The notes under the pieces were generated by a model, which had not been told where the DNA came from, made no database searches, and was given only the letters and a program-made list of their open reading frames with translations. This document shows positions 21,814 through 33,950 of a DNA stretch of 64,000 nucleotides, piece by piece. Made by a program: the position numbers and the translations under genes. Positions within the stretch are counted from its first letter, which is position 1; every line of letters starts with the position of its first letter. Source of the stretch: Prunella strophiata (taxonomy: Eukaryota > Chordata > Aves > Passeriformes > Prunellidae); the NCBI GenBank assembly GCA_036583965.1, contig JAZBQD010000001.1, positions 21,437,569 through 21,501,568 on the forward strand, read 5' to 3'.

Positions 21814-23282
21814 CTTGAAAGAAAAGAAGATAATCACATGTGAGGAAACATGCATGGACATAGGTACTTATGAGAGAGAGAGAAAAAAGAACTTATGACA
21901 TGAATTAGAGCCATTAAATCACTTCTAGCAAACTACAACCCAACAGCAGGAGCACATCTACTACTGGCAAGACATTTACTTTTGCATCTTCTTTAAGGGG
22001 GAAGGAAGAAAAATTAAAACAAGCTGCTGCTTGCTTTAATTTGAAGCTGCATAGCTATTTGGTGAGTTCAAAAATAAATTCACTTGTTAAAAAAACCTCT
22101 TAGATTTCAAAATTATCAGTTAGTATTGTGGCCTGTCCACCTAGAAACACTAAATATCACAGAAGTATCAATATGTGAATGAATTTCATCTCTTGTGTGT
22201 ATGAATTTCATCTCTTCATCATGTTGAACTCCATGAAAAGCCCCTGCGGTTGGGTAACATCGAATTTCTACACCAAAAGTGGGAGGTTTCACCCCTTTCT
22301 GGACTGCATCTATCACCTCCCAGTCCCTCATTAACGTCCTCCCTCAAATATTTTTAATACCACTGCTTTCTGAGCAGATTTGAAAATAAACACTATTTTA
22401 AAAGGAATAGCCCCAAACCGCCTGCTAGAAAAGTGTCCTTCGAAGCCTATTTTAAATAATGTCCACCACAGGCTGAAATGAGATTAATTTTTCTCTCAAA
22501 CTGTGAGAAATTTAAGATTTTGGCCTGTGTCAGGCAGAACTAAAGTACACCGTGAGTAGCGTGCCCTTATCTAGCTGCCCAAATTAAAATATCATTTAAG
22601 ACTGGTTTTAGTGACTTAAGAGATGTCCAGTATTTTCACACAAGTTCTGAGTTAAAAATTCTATGCCTTGTCTCTACCAAAATTTGAATTTAGGTAAAGG
22701 AATAGGAGAAAAAAAATTGAGTTTTTTTTGAAATGGCTTCTGTGAATGCTAGAAAATGAAGTTTTAGATCTCTTGGTCACATTGTTCCATGGGTTTTGGT
22801 GGTGCTGTTTCATATCTCACAAAACATAACCAAATACAAATTAATGAAAAGTTAATCTCTGGTGGTTAAATATTCCCTAGCAAAATTGGAAGGGAAATTT
22901 AAATACCTAGAAGGAGTTTTTTTTTCTCTAAGTTATTTAAGATGTAAAAGTCCCTGAGGGTTGTATTTAATAACAAAACACTTTTGTGTCTTAACTATTG
23001 TTTCCTTTGTTTCAAAACTTTTGTTTTGATCAGGGGACTACCTAGGCAGGGAACCCTCAGCTTCCCAATGTTCCAGGGAGGCAGGAGGACTGCAATTCCC
23101 ACACAGAACCCAGGGATCATTCTTCCAAGGATCATTCTCTCATTTTTGTTTTGCAAAAAACACTCAGCGAAGCACCGCAAAGTGAATAAACTCTCCCCAG
23201 GCACTGCAGTTTGCCAGGGCTGAGTGTGCCTAAGGCTTCCTCTGGGCTGAATGAATAGAAATAATTAACTTCATACTAATTA

Positions 23283-23735
23283 GAGAATCCCAGAAGGGTT
23301 TGGATTGGAAAGGACCTTAAAGATGACCTAGCTCCAACTCCTGCCATGGGCAGGGACACCTTCCACTGTCCCAGGTTGCTCCAAGCCCTGTCCAGCCTGA
23401 CCTTGGGCACTGCCAGGGATCCAGGGTCAACCACAGCTGCTCTGGGCACCCTGCCAGGGAACAATTCCTAATTCCCAATATCCCATCCATCCCTGCCCTC
23501 TGGCATTGGGAACCCATTCCCTGTGTCCTGTCACTCCATCCCTTGGAAACAGCACGTCTCCATGTCTCCTGTAGCTCCTTCAGGCCACAATTTGGTCACC
23601 CCAGAGCTTCTCCTCTCCAGGCTGAACAATCCCAGCTCTCCCAGCCTTTCCTTCCAGCAGAGCTGCTCCATCTCTCTGATCATCCTGGTGCTTCCTCTGG
23701 ACTCTCTGCAGCAGCTCCAGGTCCCTCTGTAAAGG
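23283..23735 (-). mobile_element. CR1 LINE 3' fragment
   Basis: Starts AGAATCCCAGAAGGGTTTGG and runs through the common blocks to TCTGCAGCAGCTCCAGGTCC. Same orientation as the gene. Confidence 0.82.
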
Positions 23736-24382
23736 ACCTCTGAATTCTGAAGCAGCCAACCTGGAGGTCAGCCAAGCACTTCATCTACTGAGAGGCGAGA
23801 GAAGCAGCGACTGAACTTGAAGGAGCCCCTCCAGCAGAAGGCTCATGCAAGGTGCCACCACCTTTCTGCCACTGGAGCAGATTATTTCAAAAGCTCCTCA
23901 GCCTCCTCCTCGCTCCACATGAGGCCTCTGAGAGCTGAGGTGACCTCACCATGTTTTTGTGTTTGTGTGGAGCTGTTTCTGTCACAGCGGACCAGAGAGT
24001 TCAGTTTCTGTCAGCTCAAAGACTCTACAGGCCTTGCATGGGATTGGAATTAACAGCCAAGGAAGGTTTAAACCCAGCCATAAATCCATGACCTCCCACC
24101 AAACCTCTGTTCATGCACTCGGTGTTGGTTTGGCTTTTTTTGACCCTTTGGCTTTAGAAATAATGCCCTTCAAGTTCAGCAATGACCCCTCTTCTCTCTG
24201 CTTCCAAGAAGAGGGATAAAGAAGCACAGAAGTATTGGAACTTCACAGTAAATGTCTTTCCTGCTCAATGAAAAAACAAAATATGAACTTCGCCTTGCAA
24301 GGTTGAATGGGAATTGCTGGAAGGAAAATTAACTAATTTCTACCAGCTACAAATATTAAGAAAATGAAATAAGCTTACTTAC

Positions 24383-24388
24383 TGATGC
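24383..24388 (-). CDS. PCDH15: Candidate 6-nt PCDH15 microexon (adds His-Gln)
   Basis: On the minus strand the six bases GCATCA are bounded by an acceptor (CTGGATCCTTAG) and a near-perfect donor (GTAAGTAAG). Inserted after exon 26300-26410 it gives AT|G CAT CA|G, that is Met-His-Gln, and preserves phase 2. The next residues would be Tyr-Glu-Leu-Pro if exon 12380-12512 follows, making MHQYELPQYG. Mammalian PCDH15, as I recall it, has MHKYEMPQYG at this point, so the two extra residues have a plausible counterpart. The position, between the juxtamembrane exon and the CD1 exon, also fits. This is an inference from splice motifs and phase; a 6-base match alone could be chance. Confidence 0.5.
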
Positions 24389-26160
24389 CTAAGGATCCAG
24401 AGACAGGGAAAAATGAAAATGGTGAGACAAGGCAAATTTAAAACTAAAGAGCTTAGTTCCATTTCATTTGCTATAAACACCAAAGAAAGCAAACAAGACA
24501 CTGCAAATGAAAGATGACAGACTTAGGACAACTAAAACAGGGAACAACGTACTAAAACTCATGAAAAATGGCAATAAAAGATTTTTCCCAAATAAGAATT
24601 TCCTAAGGTATACCTATGCCCTGCAGTAAAATATTTAATGGGGAAGGAAAAGTTAATTTGTAATTATATTTATTGAAGCCTGTTATTATCTTGCAAATCC
24701 TATGGATTTTGATTTATCTTTGAAGGATTTTTGTGTTTAATCAGTTCCTCAGCATGACAGATAAGCCTTGGTTGTATGTAAAGACATCTGAGGGAAAATA
24801 TTCCAACTACAGCACCTTTTTTGGTGCAATGAAGACTATTTTTTGTCCAAATTAACATAAAGCTAAACCTCAAAGTCAATACTGCAGATCTGGGAACAGG
24901 CACCTCTTTGGGGCAGTACTAAACCCCAAAAAAACTTTGCAGATAAAACACAGCACAACGAGGCTTTTTCAGGGTTTAGCACCACATGATTAATTTCAGC
25001 AGAAATTTGGTTTTGTGTAAAAAAAAAAAAGTGAATTTTATCCAGATAGGCCCCTCCCTGCATAAGGGTACAGACTCAAAACCAGAAGTGCTCCCATTCC
25101 AAAAAACTTTGTTCCACATGTTTTTCCTCCCTGCCCAAGCATAACTTGACCAAGGCTAAAGGCAAAAATTCAGCCCTTAGGAGAAACTATTCCTACTCCC
25201 AGCATTTTTTAGCCCCCTGTTTACCCAGAAAAGCTCAAACCCTGGAATTATTCCACATTCAGAGACCGCACCCAGTTGTCCAAGAGTTAAAGCTCTGTCA
25301 TGGCCCTGTAATGTTTTATAAACTCCATCACAGCAGCTGGAAAATTTCAAGCTTTCTGGGCAAAATAAATAATGACTGAAAACGGAGCAATCCTCATTTC
25401 TACCATCCACTCACTCCCTACCTCCTCCAAATATTATTCAAGCTGGGCTCTTCAGCACTCCTTGGTTTTCAAGTATAAACAGAGATGAGGAAGTGTGGCA
25501 AAGCTTATCAAACAAAACCTCAAGTATCAGACAAATAATAATTGGCTGGAATATTTTCCTACTGAGAGTTAAATTGTTATTGGAGTCCATCAACTTCAGG
25601 TTTACAGAGGCATGAAAAGAGAGGCAGCCTTGCAAGATTATTATTTTATGAGCATGTAAGAGGTGAAAGATGAGTTTATTGAGCTACCAGGGGTTTCTCT
25701 GCTTTGATAGTTCCTTTAATTTGAATATTTAAACAGGTTTAAATTTAGAACAAAAAAACCCCAACAAACCAAACACATCTTACTACAGGAAATGAAGACT
25801 TTGGGGCAGCAATTTTCAGGGAATTATCATTTCAGATGAATGCAATGGATAAGAATGAATTTTATTGGATGTGTTTAGTCAACAGCTTTGGAAAACATGG
25901 AGTGCTGGCCTGGATGTGCCAAGGAATCCAGTCCTGTCAGCAGTGACCTGCTGTAGGATCTTGCTCTTAGGAAAACCATCTGGTGAGACCTTTTTGCCCA
26001 TTTAAAGTGTGTTAAAGGTTCCCCCATGCATTACAAGAAGATTAAATTGTTTTTTTCCCTCCTTCCAGAGCCAGCCTATTTCTTTTCTGGATGTTGGAGA
26101 ACCCCAAGCAGCTGGGGAATGAAGAAAACCTTTTGCACAGACACTGCCTGAAGCGATTTT

Positions 26161-26265
26161 ATAGAATCCCAAAATCCTAGAATAGTCTTGATTGGGAGGG
26201 AACCTTAAAATCCATCCCATTCCATGAGCAGGGACACCTCCCACTATCCCAGGTTGCCTGGGGCA
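26161..26265 (-). mobile_element. Short CR1 LINE 3' fragment beside exon 26300-26410
   Basis: Contains TAGAATCCCAAAATCCTAGA, TTGGGAGGGAACCTTAAAAT and AGCAGGGACACCTCCCACTA. It sits about 35 nt beyond the donor of the juxtamembrane exon. Confidence 0.75.
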
Positions 26266-26299
26266 GTGATTTTCTGGATCGATCTGAAGGAATACTCAC

Positions 26300-26410
26300 A
26301 TGGTGCTGTCTCCAAGCTCCTCATAGAGGTTGTTGGCCGCGGCTCCGGACGGTTTTCCTGCTGGCAGAGCCATCTGCATCCTGGCAGTCTTGGCACACTC
26401 AGCCTGTCGC
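26300..26410 (-). CDS. PCDH15: PCDH15 exon: juxtamembrane cytoplasmic segment
   Basis: This 111-nt exon encodes the first cytoplasmic residues, RQAECAKTARMQMALPAGKP followed by SGAAANNLYEELGDST and two bases (AT) of a split codon. The acceptor is TCCAAAG before GCGACAG, and the donor is ACCAT followed by GTGAGT. It is phase 2 at both ends. AT can join three ways: T in the CD1 exon (Ile), G in exon 12380-12512 (Met-Tyr-Glu-Leu-Pro), or G in the microexon or 22-nt exon. This makes it the branch point for tail choice. RQAEC and LYEELGDS are recognisable PCDH15 motifs. From memory, mammals carry an Ala/Pro-rich run before LYEELG that is missing here, and an extra FKV before RQAEC that I did not find. 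A CR1 fragment ends about 35 nt beyond the donor. Confidence 0.94.
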
Positions 26411-29138
26411 CTTTGGAGAGCCACGGGGGGAAGGAGGAACACATCAGGAACACCCCAAAACATGACCCAAAGAAAGCAAAAATGTGAGGATTTTCTGTGT
26501 TCTTGCCCTGTGGTTAATAAACACCCCTGGATTTTGCTTTCATCAAAGTAACAACATGATCATCTTCTCCTGGATTTTTCAGCTCCTGGTTGTTCTGTTT
26601 TAGTGGAATCCCAGAGCTTCCCAGATCCCAGAATGGTTTGGGTTCGGAGGGACCTAAAAGTCCATCCAGTGTCACCCCTTGCCATAGGCAGGGACACCTT
26701 CCACTGTCCCAGGCTGCTCCAAGCCCCAAAGTCCAGCCTGGCTTGGGCACTGCCAGGGATCCAGGGGCAGCCACAGCTGCTCTGGGCACCCTGTGCCAGG
26801 GCCTGCCCACCCTGCCAGGGAACAATTCCTTCCCAGTATCCCATGTAAATCTATTTCTTTCAGTTTGATGCCACACACCCTTGTCCACTCGCAACTCATT
26901 TTTCTTAGTGCAGTTGGCTGGGAAATTTCTGTTCAATTAATGTTTTTTCCTGAAAATTTTTTTTTTTTTTTAATTTTTTTACATTAATTTTTTTTTTATA
27001 TGGAGTAAAATCACTGTAGAAAAAACTTCTGTTCCCTGTCTAGAAAACAAAGCTTCTCATGTGGGGAGCACCACCAGGGTGATGTGGCTGATATACCCCA
27101 ATGATACTGATTACCCATAAAAATAAATCACTTTTGAACTCATCACACCAGGAGTTCAGGAGCAAGTTGAGTACAGGAATTTAAAAAACCCGTTATATTT
27201 AATAAATGTTGAAAACAAAATTTGTCAGTATTCCTGTGCAAGTTGGAGGAAACAAAGCTGGAAATAAATACTTACTCTTTGAATCTGTTTGGTTGCAAAA
27301 AAAGAGATAAAAAGGAAGGTTAAATAAATTCTGCTTCCAACAACTGCCCATAACAGTGACTCTAACATGAGTAATAAACTACAGGCTACTTAATTATTCC
27401 ACACATCAAATTCCAGAATTAATGACTTGTTTAAAGAATCAGAACTTCCAGAGCTGAACAGCATTTGGCTGCTATTTTTGATCCCCTGGAAACAATTCTG
27501 CAGTCAGCAGAAATACGAATTACAGCAGGGAATGAAAACAAGACATGAAAACATGAATATTTTTCCTGTTTTTTCTTAAGCAGGCACATTTTTAGATTTG
27601 CTTCTTTATATTGAATTATTTTTATATAACAATATAAATAATATTATTTTATTTATATTTTCTCATTTTAGCATATTTCAAAAAAGTATATAAAATACTT
27701 TTAATAATGAAGGAGCATTATTTTTGGTCATTAGTTAGAAGATGCCATTCTTTTGTGATTAGTAAATAATAAATAATTTATAAGTACCTTACAGGTTTGT
27801 GCTGGATACTGGATTTCAAAGGAGTCATTTTTAGATTTATTACTAAAGAAATATTTTAGGAAAAATACTGAGATCCCTTTGAAAAAAAAGTGAAAAAGGC
27901 TGGAATGCAAAAACAAACCACAAGGCTAAAAATTTTCATTTAACTCTAAAATTCCTTTCATTTTCTTTGGCACTCTCCATAAAATACAATTTATTCACAA
28001 TGGACTGCTATAAATCCCACTCCAAGTCAGATTTCTAGATTGGAAAAATGGGATTTTTGGATGAAATGAATTTAGGCAGATGCTTGAGAGCTCCTAAAAG
28101 AGATTGATGATGTTTAGATAATCTAACAGATGCCAAGGAAAAATGAGGCTGCTTCATTTCTTTAAGGAATCTGCAATTCAGATAACAGCCACCAATGAAT
28201 TGCAAGATGAGCTGGCTCATGGAAGCAAATTTTCAATAGAATTCTGGGAAAGGAAGTTTGGGAATGATCTGCCATCCCAATGGTGCAGAAGCTGGTCAGG
28301 TTCTTCCAAACTTCTTTTTCTTCACCCAGAATGGAGAAAAGGGGATGTGAATAAAATAATTAATTAAAGAACAAATGGATTTATAAATCTATGAACTGAT
28401 TATAATGTATATGTAAATTTATGAATATCATATTTAATTATAGAATAAATAATTAAATAAATAAATAAATACATAGATATGGAGCCTATAAGTCCAAATG
28501 CAGTGATTATAAATATGAGTAGACCTGAAAATTTTAGTTGAAAGGAACTTATTGCAGATGTTGATTTCAATTAATTTATCAGCCAGTTACTGAAATCTCT
28601 TCAGTGTATAAGAGGCAAGAAGAAATATCAAAAAGTATCTCCAATGTTGCCCTAAACTGGCAGATAACCAACTCTCCAGGAAACATTTGCAATTAAGAAA
28701 ATTGGGAAAAAATATTTTAGGATTTGAGCAAAAACATTGGAATCCTCTAATTTGATTTTTGATTAATTTCTTGAAAAAGCACCTGTTTCCTCAATTTTTT
28801 TTTTGGTATGGAATTCAGCTCTGAATCTTCACTTCTGTATCCAATGCCTGGCTTTTGAGCCGGTGTTTTGGCACAAAAATCCTGTGTTAGCAAACCCAGG
28901 ATGCACTTCCCGTGCTAATCACACCAAGCATTGAGCAACCCTAGTGGTGAGAAGGGGATTAAACCCAGAAATTGCTGTATATAATAGAAATCTAGATAAT
29001 GCATACAAAATATTACAGAAATAGGCAATAATTAATCTTGAAAAGATGAATAATCGTCAAAGCAGCTCTGCTACGAACTGCAGCGCCTCTACTACGACGT
29101 TACAAGCCCTGGGAGAGGAGGAGAAGGAGGGTACTCAC
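26411..29138 (-). other. PCDH15: PCDH15 intron after the transmembrane exon
   Basis: Intron with one CR1 fragment (about 26622-26880), a T-rich stretch near 26957-27000 and long AT-rich sequence from 27550 to 28480. I looked for a microexon encoding the FKV found before RQAEC in recalled mammalian sequences and did not find a convincing one. Confidence 0.55.
26622..26880 (-). mobile_element. CR1 LINE 3' fragment
   Basis: Starts ATCCCAGAATGGTTTGGGTT and carries the common GGGCAGGGACACCTTCCACT and GGGGCAGCCACAGCTGCTCT blocks, ending after the AACAATTCCTTCCCAGTATC block. High similarity to several other copies suggests recent activity. Confidence 0.82.
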
Positions 29139-29357
29139 TGCCGGTAGCTGACCATGACGATGAGGATGGCTGGCATGCAGCACAGGATGATGATGACAGC
29201 CAGGGCCAGCAGTGCCCCCTCCGTGTAGCCCACGGCCTGTGCCTGCTTCTTCACGTTGGCCACCACGTCCGGCGTGCGGATCTCCAGGATTCGCCCGCCC
29301 TGGCCCAGGTAGGGCTGGAACTCCTTGTTGATATCCAGCAGTTTGCCATCCAGGAAC
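29139..29357 (-). CDS. PCDH15: PCDH15 exon: end of membrane-adjacent domain and transmembrane helix
   Basis: This 219-nt exon encodes [20 protein letters not shown], then [20 protein letters not shown], then the single membrane-spanning helix (about residues 49-69 of the exon, [20 protein letters not shown] followed by VMVSYRQ). The paired Cys in IIILCC and the short stalk YTEG before the helix match recalled vertebrate PCDH15. The helix anchors the tip-link protein in the stereocilium membrane, where in mammals it associates with LHFPL5, TMIE and the TMC channel complex. The acceptor is TTGAAG before GTTCCTGG, and the donor is CGGCA followed by GTGAGT. It is phase 2 at both ends. Every productive isoform in the window must pass through this exon before the tail choices diverge. 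Confidence 0.97.
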
Positions 29358-29779
29358 CTTCAATGGTGCAAAAACACCCCACTATTAGGGCCAACGTCAT
29401 AAAGAGAGTTTTAATTAGGGCAGGTTAGTACCCCAATAAAGCCCATACGTCATCTTTGTGGGCTTTGGAATAGTGGCAATTCCCTGTAATCCTGGTGCCA
29501 AGGACAATTCCAGTGTACTTAACACCAGGACACAGTTTAAACACTGAAAAGAAGGGCTGAGCTGAGCTTATCCTGATTTCCAGAGGTACAAAGTTCTTGC
29601 TGGCATCACAAAGGCCTTGCTTTGTGCTTTTCCTTCTCTGCTTTGAACCTGAGGATCAACCAACCCTTCCTGTGTTGCCTTGATTTTTTAAAGTTTTTCT
29701 AAAGCCTTCTGGTGTTTACATTTTTGTACAGGACTTTCTCACACACTTTATGTAAACAACTTAGTGTTTACATTCTTTT

Positions 29780-29965
29780 ATGGAGAATGAGCAACTCAAT
29801 AGACTGTTGGGTTGCCCAGTGGCATGGAAGTGGCCCCACTGTCACCCTCCAATGACACTAGCACTTCAGAGATCTATAAATTAGAGTAAAAAATTAATAA
29901 ACCTCTCTTTTTTTTGTCTTGGAGAGAGCTGCTGTCTGAGTCGTGTTCTTTCGTGGCCTACAGCA
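29780..29965 (+). mobile_element. Possible LTR remnant
   Basis: AATAAA at 29896-29901 is followed by a T-rich run and then GAGCTGCTGTCTGAGTCGTG and TTCTTTCGTGGCCTACAGCA ending in ACA. This order resembles the R-U5 end of an avian endogenous retroviral LTR. No coding retroviral sequence or paired LTR was seen, and the left boundary is not clear. Confidence 0.35.
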
Positions 29966-30004
29966 ACATTCCTGGACACATCCCTAAGGACCACTATACC
30001 CAAA

Positions 30005-30165
30005 AGATCACCAAGGCAGTGGTAGAGTCAACATCTCTAGAAGTCTTCAAAAAACCTGTGGGTGTGGCACTTGGGAACATGGGGTGTGGCCTTGGCAGTA
30101 CTAGGCGACATTGGATTCAATGACCTCAGATGTCTTTTCTACCCTTAATGATTCCATGGTTGCTG
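30005..30165 (+). mobile_element. CR1 LINE 3' fragment
   Basis: Diverged sense copy: AAGGCAGTGGTAGAGTCAAC, CTAGAAGTCTTCAAAAAACC and a 3' end CCCTTAATGATTCCATGG, which is the CR1 3' terminus pattern. Confidence 0.65.
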
Positions 30166-31434
30166 TTACACTAAAATGAGACAACTTTTAGAGGATTTGC
30201 TCAGCTCCTTAGGGAAATTCTTTGGCTGGCTGGACAAAAAAATACATTGTCCAAGGCTTCAGCTTCTGAAGGAAAATAAAAATCCTTGGATACAGAACTG
30301 AGGATTGAGTGTCTCACAAGCTGCCCAGCTCCAAAGACCAAAGTAGGAGATGTGCTAGGATGGAAGATCCTAAAATGTGGGAGCAATAGCAGAATGCCAG
30401 ATCCTTGCACGTACAGCAGTTCTCCTGGAGAAAGACGAGGGGAGAAAAACCTCCAGAAAATGTCAGATAAAAAACAACAAAAAAACCTTCTCTAAGTATT
30501 TTTGTGTATAAACTCTGAATGTCCAAAGAAAGCCTGAGATGGCTTTGATTTCCTTACTCTGATCATGAGACAGAAATTCCACTCCTCAAAGACCATTTTT
30601 CAAGGGTGGTAATTTCTTATAACTGAATTCCCATCAGATTAATTACCTGATAAATCATCATAGCATTTCTTGTCCCTGTTTTTTTTTTATTTTGGAATTT
30701 TGGGGAGAATCCACTCTGCTCTGGGTATGTTATGAATGAACTGGACCTCGTCACAAGCAGAACAGCTCGTCCTGAATGATGATTTTGGGCTGGTTTCATG
30801 ATACTGAGGGCAAAGAGGCTTCTCACCCCCACCCTCACAAATGGGAAGAATAATTCCCATTCCTGATGTCTTCCACAAACCATTTCCTTGGTACTTGAGA
30901 AAAAAAATCCCTTTTCCAAACTAAATGATGGCATAAAGTGGATGTAAACATTCTCTTTCTGCTCGCTAGATGTCACTGGTGCATGTTCCATGTCCTCTGA
31001 GCTGGCAAAAGCCTTCCCAGCAGGACACATTAAATCCCTGGATGATTTTAACCATCTCTCCCTTGAAATTCCACTGGCATTTTCCCGACAGAGTCTTTTT
31101 AACAGGTTCGTAACTCAGCCGTGAGCATTTACTCCGTGATGGAACCTGACACGTTGTGCAGGAGCTTCACACAGTTTCTTTTTAACAGGGGACATTTTCC
31201 ACTTAATTTATGCAGGAGGAATTTGCTGCATTCAAACTGGTTTTTATGCTCCAATAAATCAAAGCCTCTTCCCTTTATGAGATAGGAAAGGAGGCTGAAC
31301 GTTTCAGTCTGGGAAATTATCTGAGTGGCTTCAGAGTCTTTTAGGGTTTGTGGAAGAGGGAAGACATACTGAAGTACAGGTGCTATTCAGACCCATTTTT
31401 GGGGTGTAATCAAACAGATTTGGAGCAAAAATCA

Positions 31435-31825
31435 GAGGAGGAGTGGCTGAGGGAGCTGGGAAAGGGGCTTAGCCTGGAGAAAAGGAGGCTCAGGAGGGAC
31501 CTTGTGGCTCTGCACAGCTCCTGACAGGAAGGGACAGCCAGGGGGGTTCGGGCTCTGCTGCCAGGGAACAGGGACAGGACAAGGGGAAACGGCCTCAGGC
31601 TGTGCCAGGGGAGGCTCAGCTTGGACAGCAGCAGGAATTTCTGCATGGAAAGGGTGCTCAGGCCTTGGCAGGGGCTGCCCAGGGAGCTTTGGAGTGCCCA
31701 TCCCTGGAGGTCTTTCATAAATGTGTGGATGTGAGGACATGGTTTAGTGGTGGGCTTGGAAATGCTGGATTAAGTGATGGACCTGATGACCTCAGAGGTT
31801 CTTCCCAACCTGAATGATTCCGAGA
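31435..31825 (+). mobile_element. CR1 LINE 3' fragment
   Basis: Sense copy with GGAGAAAAGGAGGCTCAGGA, AACGGCCTCAGGCTGTGCCA, GGAAAGGGTGCTCAGGCCTT and the 3' end CCAACCTGAATGATTCCGAG. It is the same subfamily as the antisense copies at about 36910 and 59875. Confidence 0.82.
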
Positions 31826-33900
31826 TCCCTGATTAAAAAACTTCAGGTAATCAATCATAAGAATCTGAAGGAAAAATACAGATCTCTGTGTATCAGTTTT
31901 ATAAAGTATAGGACAGGGAAAGGGAAAATTCTGCATATCTTGAGAGCCACGTGGGTTTTACCCCCTGGCACTGGCCGCTACATCCACGACTTCTAAATAA
32001 TGCCTTGGTTTTCCAGGCAAACATTTCCCTGGAATTATTGTGGGATTAATATTATGGATTATGGGAGCTTCAGTGGGGTTTGCTTCTCATGGTGACAACT
32101 GAGACTCTGTTCAGCTGCTGCTTGGTGAGCTGCTGTGTCCACCCCCTTCTCCCAGCTCCAGCTGCTTTGGGTTTGGATCCCTGACTCCTGCCTGCATCCC
32201 TGCAGTTCTCCACCTGCTGTTCCACTTCATCCTCCATTCCCCTTGCATTCGACCTTCACAAATAATTGTTTTCAAACAGTGACAGGTTCACAAGAAATTC
32301 TGTTAAATCAGAGCCTCCACTCTGCTTCAGAAGCAGGAACACAGCAGGTGTTCCCAAAAAAGCCCGTTCTGGAAAAGCCACAGGTATCTTCCAATACACC
32401 ATCATTTGGTGAGCTGTATAAAAATCCCAGCTGGCAGAAGTCACTAATTCTGTGCTGTTGGTCCTGGATACATCAAGGAATTGTTGAACACTTGGAAAAT
32501 CATCTGTGGGAATTTATCTTCCTTACTGGTAATTAAATGTTTAGGTAAAACATTTAATTTTTAATTAAATAAGAATTTTTTAAATTCAATTTTTAGTTAA
32601 ACAGGATGTTCTGTTTCTTTCAGACTTATTCACATTTCTCCCATCATATCCAGTCAATGAAATGATCCTTTCTACCCCTGATCCCTTTTCTGTCAGATCC
32701 AGAGCAGACTCTTGGCTGGCAGAAGGGTGGCTGGGACTTGTGGCTTCCCAGTGAGGGGACAAACACTGCTAAAGTATCCTCTGACCATGGCAGAAAAGCC
32801 CTGAGCCATCCCTCTGAAATCAAACACCCAGGAGGGACCTTTATCTTTTTAGGAGGTTAAAATCTTTGTGGATTTGGGTACATCCCTGGCCCAAATCTCT
32901 TGAGGTTCTCCCACTTTCCAGTAAAAACTTGGGAACTCCAGCTGCAAAACTCTCTCTCCTTACTCCAGTGAGCTGACAGCCACTCACCTCCACCCTAAAG
33001 TCAGGGAAGCATTCCCTGGGATTTTGCTGATTTAAATATTTAAATATTTAAATGCTTTTAAAGAGAAGAAAAAAGCCCCTAAAAAGCTGAGTTTGCAAGC
33101 ACAGGGAGCATTTTAATGAATTTGTTTCTCAGATGAATCCCCCTTCCTTTCCTGTTGGAAAATCTGTTTTTTAACCCATCTATTCTCCTCTGGATACTTC
33201 ACTGGACATCTGAGCATCCCTAAAAAGATATTCCAATATTTTTAAAGGATGCCAAAATGAAGGGGGACATTTTTTTTCTGACAATGAAGAGAGTCTGCAA
33301 AGGCAAAAGTTTATTTTTCCTGAAATTCAAAGAGCCAACTGCCTCCCTGTTCAGATAACAGCTGATTTTCATATCCTGATAGTAGTGAATTTACTGAGAA
33401 TTTTCCAAAGGGAGGAGGAAAAGGGTGTCAGAATCTTGAATAAAACTGAGAAAAGATCACAATGACTTCATTCTGGGAATGACCAATACTGGACAAGTGA
33501 CCACAAACACCCAGAGTATCACTGAGACTGAAAAGTCTTAAAAACTGAATGACCATGGAGATACCTAAAAACAAATCCTAGGAGAAGAAAGGAGGCTCTA
33601 TTGCTACCCCCCTTAAGGCTGTTATTGCTATTAATTATATTTAATATAAAATTTTTACATAAAGTAATAATTTTTTTTTATATTCCTACTTCAGAAAAAT
33701 GATGCTGGAAGACTGGAGTGGGTTTGGAGAAAACTTCAAGTGATTAAAAGAATTAAAACATAGCACAGAGCAGAACTTTACAAGAATAAAAATACAGAGA
33801 ATGAAGTGAACATGATCCTAGACCTTGGTGGGATCCATAAATTAAAAGCAGCAATGGATGCTTTAATTTAGCACCTGAAGATATAGTAAAACTGAGCCTG

Positions 33901-33950
33901 GAAAAAAGAAAAAGAAAAAGAAAAAGAAGAACAAAAAGAAAAAGAAAAAG
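33901..33950. repeat. A/G-rich simple repeat
   Basis: Repeated AAAAAG units over about 50 bp, purine only apart from single interruptions. Confidence 0.8.

Larger units (their letters stand above)
21814..26299 (-). other. PCDH15: PCDH15 intron between juxtamembrane and CD1 exons
   Basis: Intron with CR1 fragments at about 23283-23735 and 26161-26265, both in gene orientation, and the candidate 6-nt microexon at 24383-24388. The remainder is AT-rich unique-looking sequence with no recognised exon. Confidence 0.6.

Noticed and set aside
26411..29138. A 9-nt microexon for the FKV insert before RQAEC
   Set aside because: No correctly flanked candidate was found, and the direct junction is already in frame.
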